Origin: Carnegiea gigantea
Taxonomy: Eukaryota > Streptophyta > Magnoliopsida > Caryophyllales > Cactaceae
NCBI GenBank assembly: GCA_029747015.1
Contig: JAKOGI010000572.1
Coordinates: forward strand, 236,501 to 300,500
Length of the DNA: 64,000 bases
Direction: 5' to 3'
Part shown: one piece after another, positions 23,350-34,748 of the stretch
How the letters are laid out: the number at the start of each line of letters is the position of its first letter
Numbering within the stretch: position 1 is the stretch's first letter
The notes under the pieces: model-generated
What the model saw: only the letters and a program-made list of their open reading frames with translations
The model's database searches: none
Told to the model about the DNA's origin: nothing
Made by a program: the position numbers and the translations under genes

Positions 23350-24316
23350 TGTTGCTAGGCCCCTATAAAAGGACGTCACTTGTGGTGTTTTCCTTGACAC
23401 AAAAAGTGGAATCAAAAAACTAAACATGAGAATTGTTCTCATGACACAAATGACAAATAGAAAGCAGGTTATGTTTGAGCTGAGGAGCATGCAGAATAGA
23501 ATTCAGTGTAAGAGGCCTATGACAAGTTTGAATATGTATTTTGCTGATATTAGTAATAAGCAATAATGTACCATTACCAACTTCAACTTGAGCAGAACCT
23601 TAGTAAGGTGTTTTAAAGGATAGCATACCTCCATAGGAGTCATATGGGACGCCGCTACAGAGTCTAGATATCAGAGGGTCTCAATAGGCTCAGCAGGCGT
23701 AAAACTAGCCATGGATGGAAAAGGTGCAACTGGTGCATAACAAGAAACAACAAAAACTATGTCTTTCAAGACAAAAAATATCAACTTCTTCAAGAACAGC
23801 AATCTTAAAATTTTTGATGTTAATTGTCCAAAGACTAGGGTTGATAGTAGGTAACCCTGGAAGAATAGATGGAGGCACACTCCTCATCAGGTCTGCATGC
23901 ATTGCATTCAATATAGGGGCTACAGATGGGGCACTGAAACTGAATGGCGTGCTGACCGACGGCATCCAACTCGAACTCACGGGCATGAAGAGACTGGACG
24001 GGGCGGATGGTTGTGACAGTAGAGACCGCATGTGAAAGGAAGAGGAGAACAAGATCTTGGGGAGGGAGAAACCGAGATGAGACAGAGAGCTAGAGGGCGA
24101 CTAAGAAAAGGGCCGAGGTATGGACTGACTCTACGTGAAGCCAAGTGGCGGAGATGGTGACAAACCATCGACAAACAGAGGTGACCCAGTGTCGGGCATG
24201 TGCGGTGATTGGGGGATGTCTTTTTCATCAACCATGGTGGCAAAACTAGGGTTGGGTAGCCAAGCTAGGGTTCATGCACAAAGGGAAGAAAATTTAGGGT
24301 TTTGGTGGATCAATAT
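23350..24316 (-). pseudogene. gag/protease remnant of the old copia element
   Basis: Starts next to the primer site with a Pro/Ser-rich segment (visible at 23705-24052 in one frame), and protease-like sequence (VEVGNGTLLLI, LHAPQLKHNLLSI) lies just before the integrase. The whole stretch is under 1 kb, so most of a normal copia gag appears to be missing. No zinc knuckle was seen. Confidence 0.6.
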
Positions 24317-24331
24317 CGCTCTAATACCATT

Positions 24332-24439
24332 TGAAGTTTTGGGAAGTGTTTGACGCACCCAATATGGGAGCCAAGTGCTGTACTATATAGAAGTGAAAAT
24401 TACAATGAATCTACATCATAGTCCTTATCCTCTATTACA
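24332..24439 (-). repeat. 5' LTR (108 bp) of the old copia element
   Basis: Begins TGAAGTTTTGGG and ends CTATTACA on the plus strand, next to the primer site at 24319-24330. Confidence 0.85.
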
Positions 24440-24813
24440 ACAAATCCCTCTTGCACCATCTATATATAGTGACCTCTTCTTATCATCAGGGTTGATGTAA
24501 ACCTTGCTCAGTATAAATATTTCATTTTGGATGACTTTAATGATGCTAAACCTAGTTCTCCACAGATAATCCATATAAAAAGTGGAGCTACTTTGCCGAT
24601 GTCAAAATCCAATTCAGAATCAGTCATTCCCGCTGTCTTGATTTCATTAAGCGAACTCATAGAAAATCAAAATAAACAATGAAATTTGACCCAAAGGACA
24701 AATCAAACTCATAACCTAAAATTGAAAAATAACGATCAAGAAATATCATGCAAAGAGGAAGAGCAATAGTGACTTTTAAACTAAAGATGTATGCTTTTAT
24801 CATAGTCTAAAAG
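24440..24813. other. Short intergenic stretch
   Basis: Contains one 50-codon minus-strand ORF (about 24513-24662) without a recognisable domain. Nothing else can be supported. Confidence 0.4.
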
Positions 24814-25251
24814 TGAATGTTGCTCCACATTAATAAAATTAAAGGGTTTAAACATGTATGTAAACTTGTGAGTTACTCCACCTATTATCAAGTGGTTGTG
24901 GGTCGAAAGATCATTTGAGTTTATATATATGACTCTTTGTTTATGACCCAATTGGTATAAAAAAAATTTAATATGGCATCAGAATGAATTGCTCGATCTT
25001 GAATTATCATCGTCCCCATTTGATTAAAATTGTATGTGCGTGTTGGACCTTATTAGTAGTTCACACGTGAGGGGGCACACTAGAGTATGAAAGTGGGTGT
25101 TAGCTCACATTAATAAAATTAAAGGGTTTGGGCAAGTATATAACCTTGTGAATGACTCCACCCATTGTCAATTGATTGCGGGTTGGAACATCATTTAAGT
25201 TTATATGTATGACTCTTTGTTTATTGCCCAATCAATATAAAAAATTTAACA
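24814..25251 (+). mobile_element. TRIM-like miniature LTR retrotransposon
   Basis: Two direct repeats of about 155-160 bp (24814-24973 and 25094-25251) share ACATTAATAAAATTAAAGGG and GACTCTTTGTTTAT. The left repeat is followed at once by TGGCATCAGAAT (24974-24985), a degenerate initiator-Met primer site. A G-rich purine tract GTGAGGGGG (25060-25068) lies before the right repeat. The internal part is about 120 bp and codes for nothing. This layout (LTR, primer site, tiny interior, purine tract, LTR) defines TRIM elements, which must be mobilised in trans. No target duplication is clear, so the insertion is old or the ends are off by a few bases. Confidence 0.78.
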
Positions 25252-27701
25252 CTCTTAGATGGACTCAATGTGAATAAAAATTCTTTCAAAAAAAGGAAAA
25301 AAATTCAAGAACAAAATGAGAAATTTGCCAAATCACGCCCTCTCAATCTCCTACTTCACAAATAAGTAAGCACCATTATCCTTGGCCAACTCCACACCTC
25401 CCCCTTCAAAAATCCAAGCCGCCTTCCTTTGTCCCAACCCTGCAAAGAGGGAGGAGAGTGATATTGAGAGGAGGATCTTTCTTGCCAAAGGCTACACTAA
25501 GAGCAGATCCAATGAGGATCTCGCGGGCCGGAAATGAGGGGAGGCGAGCGGGCCTCTCGTGTAGCTCCAGCAGCAGGCCCGAGGGAGTGGGCTCGTCGAG
25601 AGGCTCAGGAAGGAAGGCGGCCCACCTTGAATTTTTTTTTGTTGCCTAGCGGGTGAAACGATGTCATTTCACTCCGCCAGGCAGCTTTTTGTTTTTTGGC
25701 TTGATTGCTAAGCTATATTGTGCAAAAAAAAAAGATAAATAATAAAGTTGGAAAGAGCCGTTGAAGATTGGAGCCGTTGGTGAACGGCTCTTTTGGGAAT
25801 TAAATAATTTTCATTTTTTTTTGTAATTTATATTTGCTATACATACTTCACATCTTTTGTGAATTTTTGCCACACACAACTTACAATTTCTCTCTCCCCA
25901 AATTCTGTGCAATGTGTTATTTGTGAGCCAAAAAGTGAAGCAATTAAGTAAGTATTTCTTTTTTTTTGAATTATGTAATTAATTTTGTAATGTTAAATTT
26001 TGTAATGACATTTTGAATATTTTGTTATTATTTTGTAGCAAGTTGAAGGTATTCACCACCAAGAAAGAAGTGAAGCAAAATTGTGAGTATGGAATTTATT
26101 TAAAATATGGATTATTTTTGTTTTGTGGTAGTTTATATGTTAGTAATCAAAATATGTGAATATTTTATACATTCATATGAATGTTATTAAATGAATATGA
26201 GTTGATTAGTTTATTAAAAATGTTAAATATGACATGATTATATGTATAAAATATGACATGGTTATATGTTAATGTATTTGTCATAATTAAAATGACTATG
26301 AGTTTTTTCATAAAATCGAAATACTAAATTTATTTAGGCAATTTCATATGTGTAGGTATTCCTTGAGGTCATGTTACAAAAAATAATCTAGTTGTTGGAA
26401 GTTTTGACAACTTAGTAAAATTGAAAAAGTAAAATTTCAGTAAAATTAATATTTAACCATGAAGAATGTTAATATGTTTTGTAGAACATTGCATTTAATA
26501 ATTTGAAATGCTTTATAAAGTGAAAGACAAATAGTGTCTGAAATGATTAATATGATTAAATTTAAATGTATTTGATATGTTAGGTAAAATTTATTATATT
26601 TTCATGTTAGATGTATGAAATAAGTTAATATATTATAGGATCATACCATCTCATAAAATGCAAATGGTAAATTTATTTATGCAATTAAAGGCTCATCATA
26701 TTGCAATTTTTTTTAAAATTGTTGACGTATTGTTTTTTTTTTTTTTTGGGTACATCAATGTATCTTTTTTTTTTCATTCATTGGACTATTGTAATTGTTA
26801 CATTCATGCACGTGTAATTATCTTTTTAAATTTAGACTCTAATTTTTTAAAATAAAAAATTATGCATCTTTAAATAATTGTGTGCTTATGTGAGACCCGC
26901 ATTTTTGTCGTACTTGCTTATCAAATATTATGCCTATTGAGTTAGAAAATTTTATTTTAGTATTTGCCAACCTACCACTACTTTATTGCCCAAGTTATTA
27001 ACCTATCCAATCTAAGACCCCAAAAATAAATTGTCTGAAGTTGTATAAGTTGAATAGCCTTCGATTTCTTGAAGCTCCAACCAAAGCGAATACGATTAGA
27101 TTGTCAAACCTTGGAATTATTTATGCAATTAACTAAATCGAACCTTAACATAATCAAGGGGCGAGTAAGTCGACAGATGATTATATTAACGATTTCGGTT
27201 TAGGATAAGGGACCCGGGAATTCAACTAATAGTATTAGGTGATATACTACCTTTTAACAACATTACCTTTAAAAAAAAAGGAAAAAGGGGGGGTTCACGC
27301 GTGAAACCCCGACCCCCTCTCTTTCTTCTTCTTCTTCTTCTTCTTCCTGTTCCCCTGCTCTGCTTTCCCTTGTTCTTCTTCTCCTCCTTCATTTCCCGCC
27401 ACGTACGCCAGAGCCGGTCGCCGGCCTTGAGCCCAGTTGATCCCCCGTGCCTGCTTCTTCTTCCTCTTTCACGCACGACACCCCCTCTCTCCCCTGTTCC
27501 TCACCTCCTCCTTCGCTTCTCCTCCTTCCACGCACCACGACCGGCGAAACCGAGCCCCAACCCAACCAACCCAAGAGTCGGCCAACCTCCTACGCATGGC
27601 TGACCCAAAATTCGGGCATAGGCAGGGCTGATTTTGGGGAAGGACCGGCCGAATACCGACGAATTCAGCGCATACACGGTGAGATTCGAACACTCTTGCC
27701 T

Positions 27702-27708
27702 CTATAAA
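27702..27708 (+). promoter_or_regulatory. TATA box of the Tekay-like solo LTR
   Basis: TATAAAT downstream of a CT-rich and GC-rich tract and upstream of a leader with AGGGTTTTGGG. Its position inside the LTR suggests the U3/R boundary. No transcript evidence is available. Confidence 0.4.
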
Positions 27709-28261
27709 TTGAATAATTCCCTTCAATTCATGCTAATTGTGCTTAAATTCTTCAAAAATTACAAGTTAGGGTTTTGGGTTTGATGATGGTCGTGTGTCAC
27801 GCGAAGAACAGAGGGGATTCTGAGCTTTGGGTGTTCAAATTTAGCTTCAATCCAGTCAGTTTGCACGCATATAGCTTGAATTCGAGGTGGGTAAACCTTT
27901 AATCCCTCCTATTTTAAGGATTTCGAATAATAGTTATATGAATCAGTTACTGAATTGGTAGATTGGATTGTTGTTGTATGAATTCGATTGTATGTGTGGA
28001 CAAACAAATGAATTTAAGCATTGCTATGCTAGGGCAGAACCAATGTATTCTTGAAAGGTTGTCAGGTGTTTTAAAATCGTGGCTTTCATGATTTAGAACT
28101 GCATATAACTCTCTAAAGTTGCTTTCGATTTTCATATCAAACCAATTAGCATCGAAGATCGTTTGGGAACATTTTAAGCCTTTAGTTTATCCTCACACGC
28201 GTCTTGAGTTTAAAATGGAGTTTTCAAATGAATCCAGCTTACATTTATTGCTAATCATAGC

Positions 28262-29272
28262 ATTTAAGTTAGAAACGAAGTTGTTTTTATGATTTAGCAA
28301 TCCTATTACGCTTATACGAAGCTTTCAAGTTAGAATCAAAGTCATTTTATGATTAGGCAACCTTATTATGTTTATAAAGAGCCCTTAAGTGAAAAACGAA
28401 GTCGTTTTACGATTTAGTAAACTTATTGTGTTTATACGAAGCATTCAAGTTAGAAACTAAGTCGTTTTACGATTTAGTAAACGTGTTACGTTTATAAGAA
28501 ACTTTTAAGTTTAAAGTGAAGTCGTTTTACAAGTTAATAAACGTATTACGTTTATACGAAACTTTTAAGTCAAAAATGAAGTCGTTTTACAAACTAGCAA
28601 ACGTTTTACGTCTGTAAGAAGTTCTTAAGTTAAAAACGAAGTCATTTTGCGAGTTAGTAGCCGTATTACGTTCATATGAAGCTTTTAAGTTAGAAACGAC
28701 AACGTTTTACGACTTAACAAGCTTATTACGTTTTAAGAAGCTTTGAAGTTGCAAAGGAAGTCGATTTATGTGTTAATAGACTTATAACGTTTATGAGAAG
28801 CCTTTAAGCTTCGAACTTAGTTTGAATTAAGCATTAACTAAACACGTTATGTTTCAAACGAGTTGCGATTTACGATTTAGCATACATATTACATTTAAAG
28901 GAAGCTTTTAGCTAAAAAGCGAAGTCGTTTTATGAGTTAGCAATCGTTTTACGTTATTAAGAAGTTTTTGAGTTGAAAACGAAATCGTTTTACGATTTAA
29001 TAAACTTATTACGTTCATACGAAGCATTTGAGTTAGAAAATAAGTCGTTTTACGATTTGGTAAACGTGTTACCTTTATAAGAAACCTTTAAGTTTAAAGT
29101 AAAGTCGTTTTAAGTATTAACCAACTTATTGCCCTTATAAGAAGCTTTTAAGTCTAAAAGGAGATCGTTTTACGAGTTAATAAACGTATTACGTTTATAC
29201 GAAGCCTTTAAGTAGAGACGAAGTCGTTTTCGAATTCGTAAACGTATTTTACGAAATTAGTTTGCACGTTAG
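28262..29272 (+). repeat. Tandem array of about 17 degenerate 60-bp units
   Basis: Consensus unit by eye: AAGTCGTTTTACGATTTAG, TAAACGTATTACGTTTATA, CGAAGCTTTTAAGTTAGAAACG. Units vary in length by a few bases and diverge by perhaps 10-25%. Stop codons are frequent in all frames, so the array does not code. It lies inside the solo LTR. Confidence 0.85.
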
Positions 29273-29737
29273 GAAATTTACTTCGATTATGAAAAGCTTT
29301 TAGACTATTCACGAAATCGATTTATGAGTTAGTAAACTTGGCTTGTATCATGTTCATCCCTTTTGCATTTGAAAGATTATAATGAGCGTAAAAAGGGCAA
29401 CTGAAGGTGATTATTTACGAATCCTAGCTTTCAAGTGCACGCTAGTAACTACCAAGTTTTGAATCGTGAGTTAGTACACTCACCATGTTTCTAAGAGGCC
29501 TTTCTCGTTGTTTGCCTAAAGCTAAAGTCGTAAGAAAATTATGTTTTCATGTTTTAAGTTCATAAAACCTATATATGAATACGTATAAGCATGTTTGTCT
29601 ACTAAGTATGTATGTGTATGAATGTTATAAGTTCCTAAGATATATATATGAATAAGTATAAGTATGTATGTGTACGAATGGTTATGTTTATGTCTATGTG
29701 TACGTGGAGGAGCTACTCTAGAAACTTTAAGCTTAAG

Positions 29738-29830
29738 TCTAAGACCCAGGGATGGTGGCTTAGTTCCCGCCTGGTATCACATATGTTACGTTATGATAGA
29801 TTCAGGGATGGTGGTTTGATTCCCACCTGA
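29738..29830 (+). repeat. Short direct duplication in the solo LTR
   Basis: CAGGGATGGTGG followed by TTCCCRCCTG occurs twice, about 60 bp apart (near 29747 and 29803). The 60-codon ORF over it is not considered a gene. Confidence 0.5.
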
Positions 29831-30432
29831 AGTCTAAGTATGAAAATTATGTCTCAGCATAGCATGATGTCTGTCCGGATAGGCGTATGTTACCGCTCGA
29901 GTTTGGCCGACTCGGGATGGCAGTAATAAAGTACCTCTAAGAGTCTAGCCTCCTCATTTACGTGAATAAGTTACTATGTATGATTTTCGGTAAGTGAAAC
30001 TTATGCGTAAAACCCCTTTTTATGCTATGTTTCCGGGTTTACGTAACTTTATTATGTCAAGTCAACGCATTACAGTTTCTTCTAAAGTTAAGCCTTTTGG
30101 TATGACTATTCCTTCACTCGGTTTACGGTTCGAATAAGATGTATTATGTGAAAGCTCTTCAACTAAAATTAATTACGAAAGGCTTGCGTAAGTTAATATG
30201 TATTTTAAGTATGTTTTGGGAAAGAGGGTTTATTCACTAAGCGGTGGTTGCTCATTCCCATTACTTTTCCTCTTTTTCCCAGATCCACAGGTATGTGATT
30301 GACGCGTGGAGTGCAACAAGGATGGACTTGCTTGGTTTGATTATGATGTGACTATGTAATATTGTTTATGTTTGTAAGGTTATGTAATTATTTATCTTTT
30401 GTAAGGTTTATGTAAATAGAAAGCTCTGTATA

Positions 30433-31788
30433 TGTTACAGAAAAAGTTTTAATATTTATAAACCCCAAGTGCAAGGTGTATCGTTGAGTACTTGGGGTGT
30501 CGTCCGCAGGGAATTGTGTTTCCAACTACCAGAGTTCACTAGAGCGTCTCAATCTAGGCGAGATCAACGGTGAAGGAGGGGAACTAAACTACGCTACAAA
30601 CACAGAAACAAGCGACTTGGGGTTGTGATTTTACCAATGGATGAACAAACTAACCCAGACGAGTCCTAACCTACCCGAACCACACTATGAACAGGAGATG
30701 GTCGGTTGCACCATCAAAGACCACCCAAGCCCTCTCTCAAGGGTCATGAGCTAGTCTAATTCGAGTAACCACCTACTTTCGTGGGGTTAGCGAATTAGAC
30801 CACAAAACTAGCAACCCCGGACCTAGCTCGATTCGGATACTACTTTCGTGTCCCGAACTCGGCTATTCCCTCTCCCACACTAGCAAATTGACCTCACCTC
30901 TCAGCATAAGTCAATCACCCAAAAATATGGATGAAAACCCTCTCAGGCATTTCATCGAACACTTGGCGGGCATGAAGGAAAACTCTAGGTTCTAAGCATA
31001 GGTTGGGTATGGTTAGGCCTAGTATAAGATTAATTAGCCATCAAGAGGTTAATCACAACCCAAGCCAACACAATCTACCAACTAAACATCAAAAACGAAT
31101 CAAAACCTAAACTACCAAATAAGTGCAAGAACACGAAGAACAAAGCAAAGGAAATGAAATAAAATGAATTCAAACAAGTAAATGACATAAATTAACAATG
31201 GAATTAAACATATGAATCAAACAAAACAAATACAAGAATCAAAATCAACAAAACATAAATAACAAGAACATAAAAACTAGAGAGATAAAAGAAGAGAAAA
31301 CTTAGTCTTGAATTGATGAAGAACTTGAAATCCAAAGGTTGAATCCAATGTTACAATCTTCAATCCTAAACTAATCTCCCTTATTAACTAAAATCTAACC
31401 TAAACTAACTTACAAAATCGCCAGAGCAAAAACCCCGAACGACCGAACGAACGAACTCCCTTTCACGAACGCCCGAACGAAGTCTTAAATAAAAATCGAG
31501 AACCCGACGATCTGGGGAGGTTGCACGACCGTGCCACGTGGCACGGCCACGCCGTGCCACATTGCTGGCACGGTGGTCCGTCTCCCCAGGTTTTGTCTCA
31601 TTTTGCCGGTTTTCGTCGGTTTTCACTGTTTTGTCCCGTCTTCATCCCTTCTTGCGACGTATGCTTGATTTGGAGTTATTTCCTATAAAATATAAATAAA
31701 ACAAAGTAAAATCCTATAAATTAAGTTATTGTACGAGCAAAAAGTGGGTGAAAGAAGCACGTAAAATGGGTAAATTTACCGTTCAACA
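30433..31788 (-). repeat. 3' LTR of the gag-only gypsy element
   Basis: Plus-strand ends TGTTACAG and GTTCAACA. Contains one intact G-box palindrome GTGCCACGTGGCAC at 31531-31544. Confidence 0.93.
31531..31544 (-). promoter_or_regulatory. G-box palindrome in gypsy LTR (3' copy)
   Basis: GTGCCACGTGGCAC preceded by GCACGACC, the same flank as in the copia LTR at 17153-17160. In the 5' LTR the matching site is 35849-35862 (GTGCCATGTGGCAC), about 40 bp upstream of the TATA-like TATTTAAG at 35802-35809 on the minus strand. Confidence 0.6.
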
Positions 31789-32309
31789 CACCCCCACACC
31801 TATCTTTTGCTCGCCCTCGAGCAAAATAAAAGAAAAACTAAAGTAAACAACTAACTCACTTTCGTAGGAATCACGGTTGCATTTAGCGTATGCAACAAGC
31901 CCTTTAAACCCCTTGGTTACCCCAAGTGGACGAGTAAGGTCTCATGAGGGTTTGCAGAAGATATACCCACAAAATCTCAAAAAGGAAAAACAAAGAAAAG
32001 AGAAACAAAAATCGAAAAATAAAAATGGCAAAACACAATATATACATTGGGATAAACTGTACACAATCGAATCAACCAAAACCACCTAGTAGCTCAAATA
32101 TCAGTCTGTACACAAGCATTATATGCATTTCAGGGCACCTCATCTCAAAGAATGGCATCCAGACATCAACTTGTCACCCCACGCCACATGAAAATAATGA
32201 ATCCATCCTGATGCCTGTGTGCAATTATATCATCACCCTAACACTAAGCCAACCAAAATCAAACTCAATCCCACGCAATTGACACAAGCTACCTTTTAGA
32301 ATGGCTACC

Positions 32310-32485
32310 ATGGAAAGCAGGCTTCCCCAGTAGCAGTATTGCCTCAAAGGGTAACACCCTGTAGCGCATGCCTCAAAGGGGTAATTGTCATCTCCAACTC
32401 TTTTCTTCCCCACGTTCTTTTCTTTCCATTATTTCATTATAAACTCATGTCACGCCTCAAAGGGATGCACCCAGTGACGCTTGAA
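32310..32485 (-). other. Conserved 3' UTR motif shared by gag-only gypsy elements (copies B and C)
   Basis: On the minus strand, 32390-32314 reads CTTTGAGGCATGCGCTACAG, then GGGTGTTACCC, then TTTGAGGCAATACTGCTACT; it aligns with the motif at 6470-6545. A second, shorter relative reads GCGTCACTGGGTGCATCCC and TTTGAGGCGTG at 32482-32451. GGGTG-N-ACCC can form a small hairpin in copies A and B. Confidence 0.7.
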
Positions 32486-33175
32486 TTTGTTTGTTTTTTT
32501 TGCTATTGTTTAGGAAAAAGGGGGTACCAGCGCATATAAAGGGAACTGTGTAGTAGACAGTGGGAGAGTCGATCGTGGAAGACTAAGAATGAAGGATGAT
32601 GACAATACATGAATTCAGGACTTGATTGCAGAATTACGATGGACTGTTGGGGTTAGAACTGAGGTCTAAAACGACAGATTGGGGATGAATATCCATCATG
32701 CATATTATACTTATATACGAGCTAATAGTCAAGGTATCAGGGATCAAGGCTGATCAAAATAGTACAAAACTCCCTTAAATGCAAAAAGAAAAGAAAAATT
32801 TAAACAAAAAGGAGAAAAATTGAAAAATTTACACAAAAATGAAAAATTTTCACAAAAATAAGAAGAAAAAGGGGAGATGACCCCACCCCCACACCTAAAT
32901 CTCACAATGTCCTCATTGGGAGCCGTGAGTCATCACCAACACACAAAAATAAAGAAAACAAAATCAAACACAAGAAAAACAAAAGACGACAAAAATATAT
33001 ACAAGCTAACACACTCTCCCAAAAACACAATCTCACCCAAAACAACAACACGATCACACATAAATACAAACTAACACCACCAAAAATAAATATAGACCAA
33101 TCCAACAACACCACCAATCACAACACAATAAAAATTCACAAAAACACAAAAATGGTAATCATAGCCAACAACGGC

Positions 33176-34624
33176 TCAACAACATCCACATTTCACCACA
33201 AGATGATCACCAACCAAAAACACAATCCTAATATTCACAACTAAACAAAAACAAAAAGAAAGAGAAGAAAAATAAGAAGAAGGGGGAGAGAGAGTGAGAA
33301 CGAGTATACCAGGTCGGGTACTGAATGTACCCGAACTATGCCATGACGACTTAAGGAGCATCAGCCACTCCTTGCCGCTCAAGATGCGAGTCGTCAGCTC
33401 GGATGCAGTCAAAGCTCGTAGGAGCTTATCATGCATTGCTGCATGCAGCTCAGAATGGTGTGAGTAAGAGAACACTGGTAAAGATGGAGCAAACAAAGTT
33501 AGTGCCCTCTTAAACTCACCAAATACCTGAGAGAAATCAGCAGAATAAGCGAATGCAATAATCAATGCGATTTCTCCAGGCATGCCCTCTAGGTACAGAC
33601 GACAAGGATCAAGGAAGGGGTCATACCCTCTAAAAGTACCTAGAGACGCAAAACAATCAACCACATTCCCCTTGAGCACCGCAAGAGAATCGATCGGTGA
33701 GAGGTCACAATACTGAGGGGAAGGGGAGGGTAGTGAACACGAAGAAGCATGAGAAATATCAAGGGGGTTGAGGGATACATGGTCAGTAAGATCAGGACTA
33801 GATGAAACTGCAGCCACAACATCCACACAGGACTCCCCCTCGAGAATCTCGGCAAGATCCTGCACCTCACTAAAAGTATCGTTTAACTCAAGACATAAAT
33901 CATCCCCATCGATACTAGCACCAACACAAAATGTCTCACCTACCTCGAACTCCGTCGACTGAGCTAAAGGGAAAGGTGGATCAGGATAGATCATATTGTT
34001 GTCCTTAAAGGTGCTACGTAGCGATGGAGCAACAAGAGGTAAAGCAGGCAAGGGAGGGTCGAGCACGTCCTCTAGTCCAGACTCTAGAGGAGGAAAAGAC
34101 GCACCATCATCATACAGATTGACATCAAGTCTAGGAGCACTAGAACTAGGGTCAGTCTCGGGTGATAGGTCATACCCCCGCAGTTTATTAACAAACTCGG
34201 CAAACTCAACTTGTTGCTTGTTCATGGCCTCTATCATACTAGAAATTCTAGCAAAACCATCAGTAGAAATACGATAGGGACAAGAAATACTGTCATGGTC
34301 AGAACAATGGCAGATCTCACATGCAAGAGGTGTAAAATTAGGAACGCGGGGGGACGGGGTGGATGAAGCAAATTGACTAGTCTCAAATTCATAAGTATCC
34401 CTAGCCAGCCACTCAAGTAATTCCCAAGCTTCATCAACATTTTGAGCACAGAAATCCCAATGCTCCAAAAGAGCACGGGTCTCACAAGTCACACCCTCAT
34501 AGACCATGTTCAAGATTTCCCACTTCTCTAAGCGATAACCACAATGAGCAAGAAAATCATGTAATCTATCGTAATATTTCCAAAATAATTCATGCTCATA
34601 CTGAGGGAAGTGGAAAATGGTCAT
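33176..34624 (-). CDS. gag-like protein of the non-autonomous gypsy element
   Basis: 482-codon open frame starting about 100 bp after the primer site. Residues 1-85 resemble the C-terminal part of a Retrotrans_gag capsid (ELFWKYYDRLHDFLAHC, ILNMVYEGV). A CCHC zinc knuckle follows at about residues 103-116 (CEICHCSDHDSISC). The middle (170-330) is acidic and Pro/Ser-rich with no domain I can name. No D-S/T-G protease motif is present. The final 50 residues are hydrophobic and of low complexity and may be read-through into untranslated sequence. Role by family: RNA-binding capsid protein used by particles whose enzymes come from another element. Confidence 0.78.
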   Translation of the reverse strand: MTIFHFPQYEHELFWKYYDRLHDFLAHCGYRLEKWEILNMVYEGVTCETRALLEHWDFCAQNVDEAWELLEWLARDTYEFETSQFASSTPSPRVPNFTPLACEICHCSDHDSISCPYRISTDGFARISSMIEAMNKQQVEFAEFVNKLRGYDLSPETDPSSSAPRLDVNLYDDGASFPPLESGLEDVLDPPLPALPLVAPSLRSTFKDNNMIYPDPPFPLAQSTEFEVGETFCVGASIDGDDLCLELNDTFSEVQDLAEILEGESCVDVVAAVSSSPDLTDHVSLNPLDISHASSCSLPSPSPQYCDLSPIDSLAVLKGNVVDCFASLGTFRGYDPFLDPCRLYLEGMPGEIALIIAFAYSADFSQVFGEFKRALTLFAPSLPVFSYSHHSELHAAMHDKLLRALTASELTTRILSGKEWLMLLKSSWHSSGTFSTRPGILVLTLSPPSSYFSSLSFCFCLVVNIRIVFLVGDHLVVKCGCC

Positions 34625-34725
34625 TTTGATTTTTTTTTTTTACTTTTTTTTTAAATTTTTTTTGGGTTTTCTAAAGGCCTAGCCTCGAATGCTGAAGTAA
34701 ACCCCAATATTGAAAAACGCCAATT

Positions 34726-34742
34726 CCCCGGCAACGGCGCCA
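34726..34742 (-). other. Primer binding site, tRNA-Asp type (perfect)
   Basis: On the minus strand TGGCGCCGTTGCCGGGG, six bases after the 5' LTR. It matches the complement of the plant tRNA-Asp(GUC) 3' end over all 17 bases. Confidence 0.93.
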
Positions 34743-34748
34743 AAAACT

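Larger units (their letters stand above)
19410..24439 (-). mobile_element. Old Ty1/copia retrotransposon with very short LTRs, decayed
   Basis: Minus-strand element bounded by two 108-bp LTRs (19410-19517, 24332-24439) with about 16 differences (15%). An initiator-Met primer site with one change (TGGTATTAGAGC, minus strand, 24319-24330) lies next to the right LTR. The internal order is copia: gag/protease remnants, integrase, RT and RNase H, all broken by stops and frameshifts. RNase H is further split by a hAT-like insertion at 19790-20942. I see no exact 5-bp target duplication, but the strings just outside both LTRs (19391-19409, 24443-24461) are similar. The short LTRs suggest an Ale-like lineage; that is a guess. 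Confidence 0.88.

Noticed and set aside
24513..24662. 50-codon minus-strand ORF
   Set aside because: Considered as a possible first exon, but no domain, no clear splice partner and no promoter signal.
27222..27726. Cluster of overlapping Leu/Pro- or Arg/Gly-rich ORFs on both strands
   Set aside because: Produced by a CT-rich tract in the solo LTR promoter region; no domain, and all frames are open at once because of composition.
31405..31626. Minus-strand 73-codon ORF, with a relative at 35723-36022
   Set aside because: Lies in the gypsy LTR. Its ATWHGRAT-like text is the translated G-box palindrome, not a protein family.
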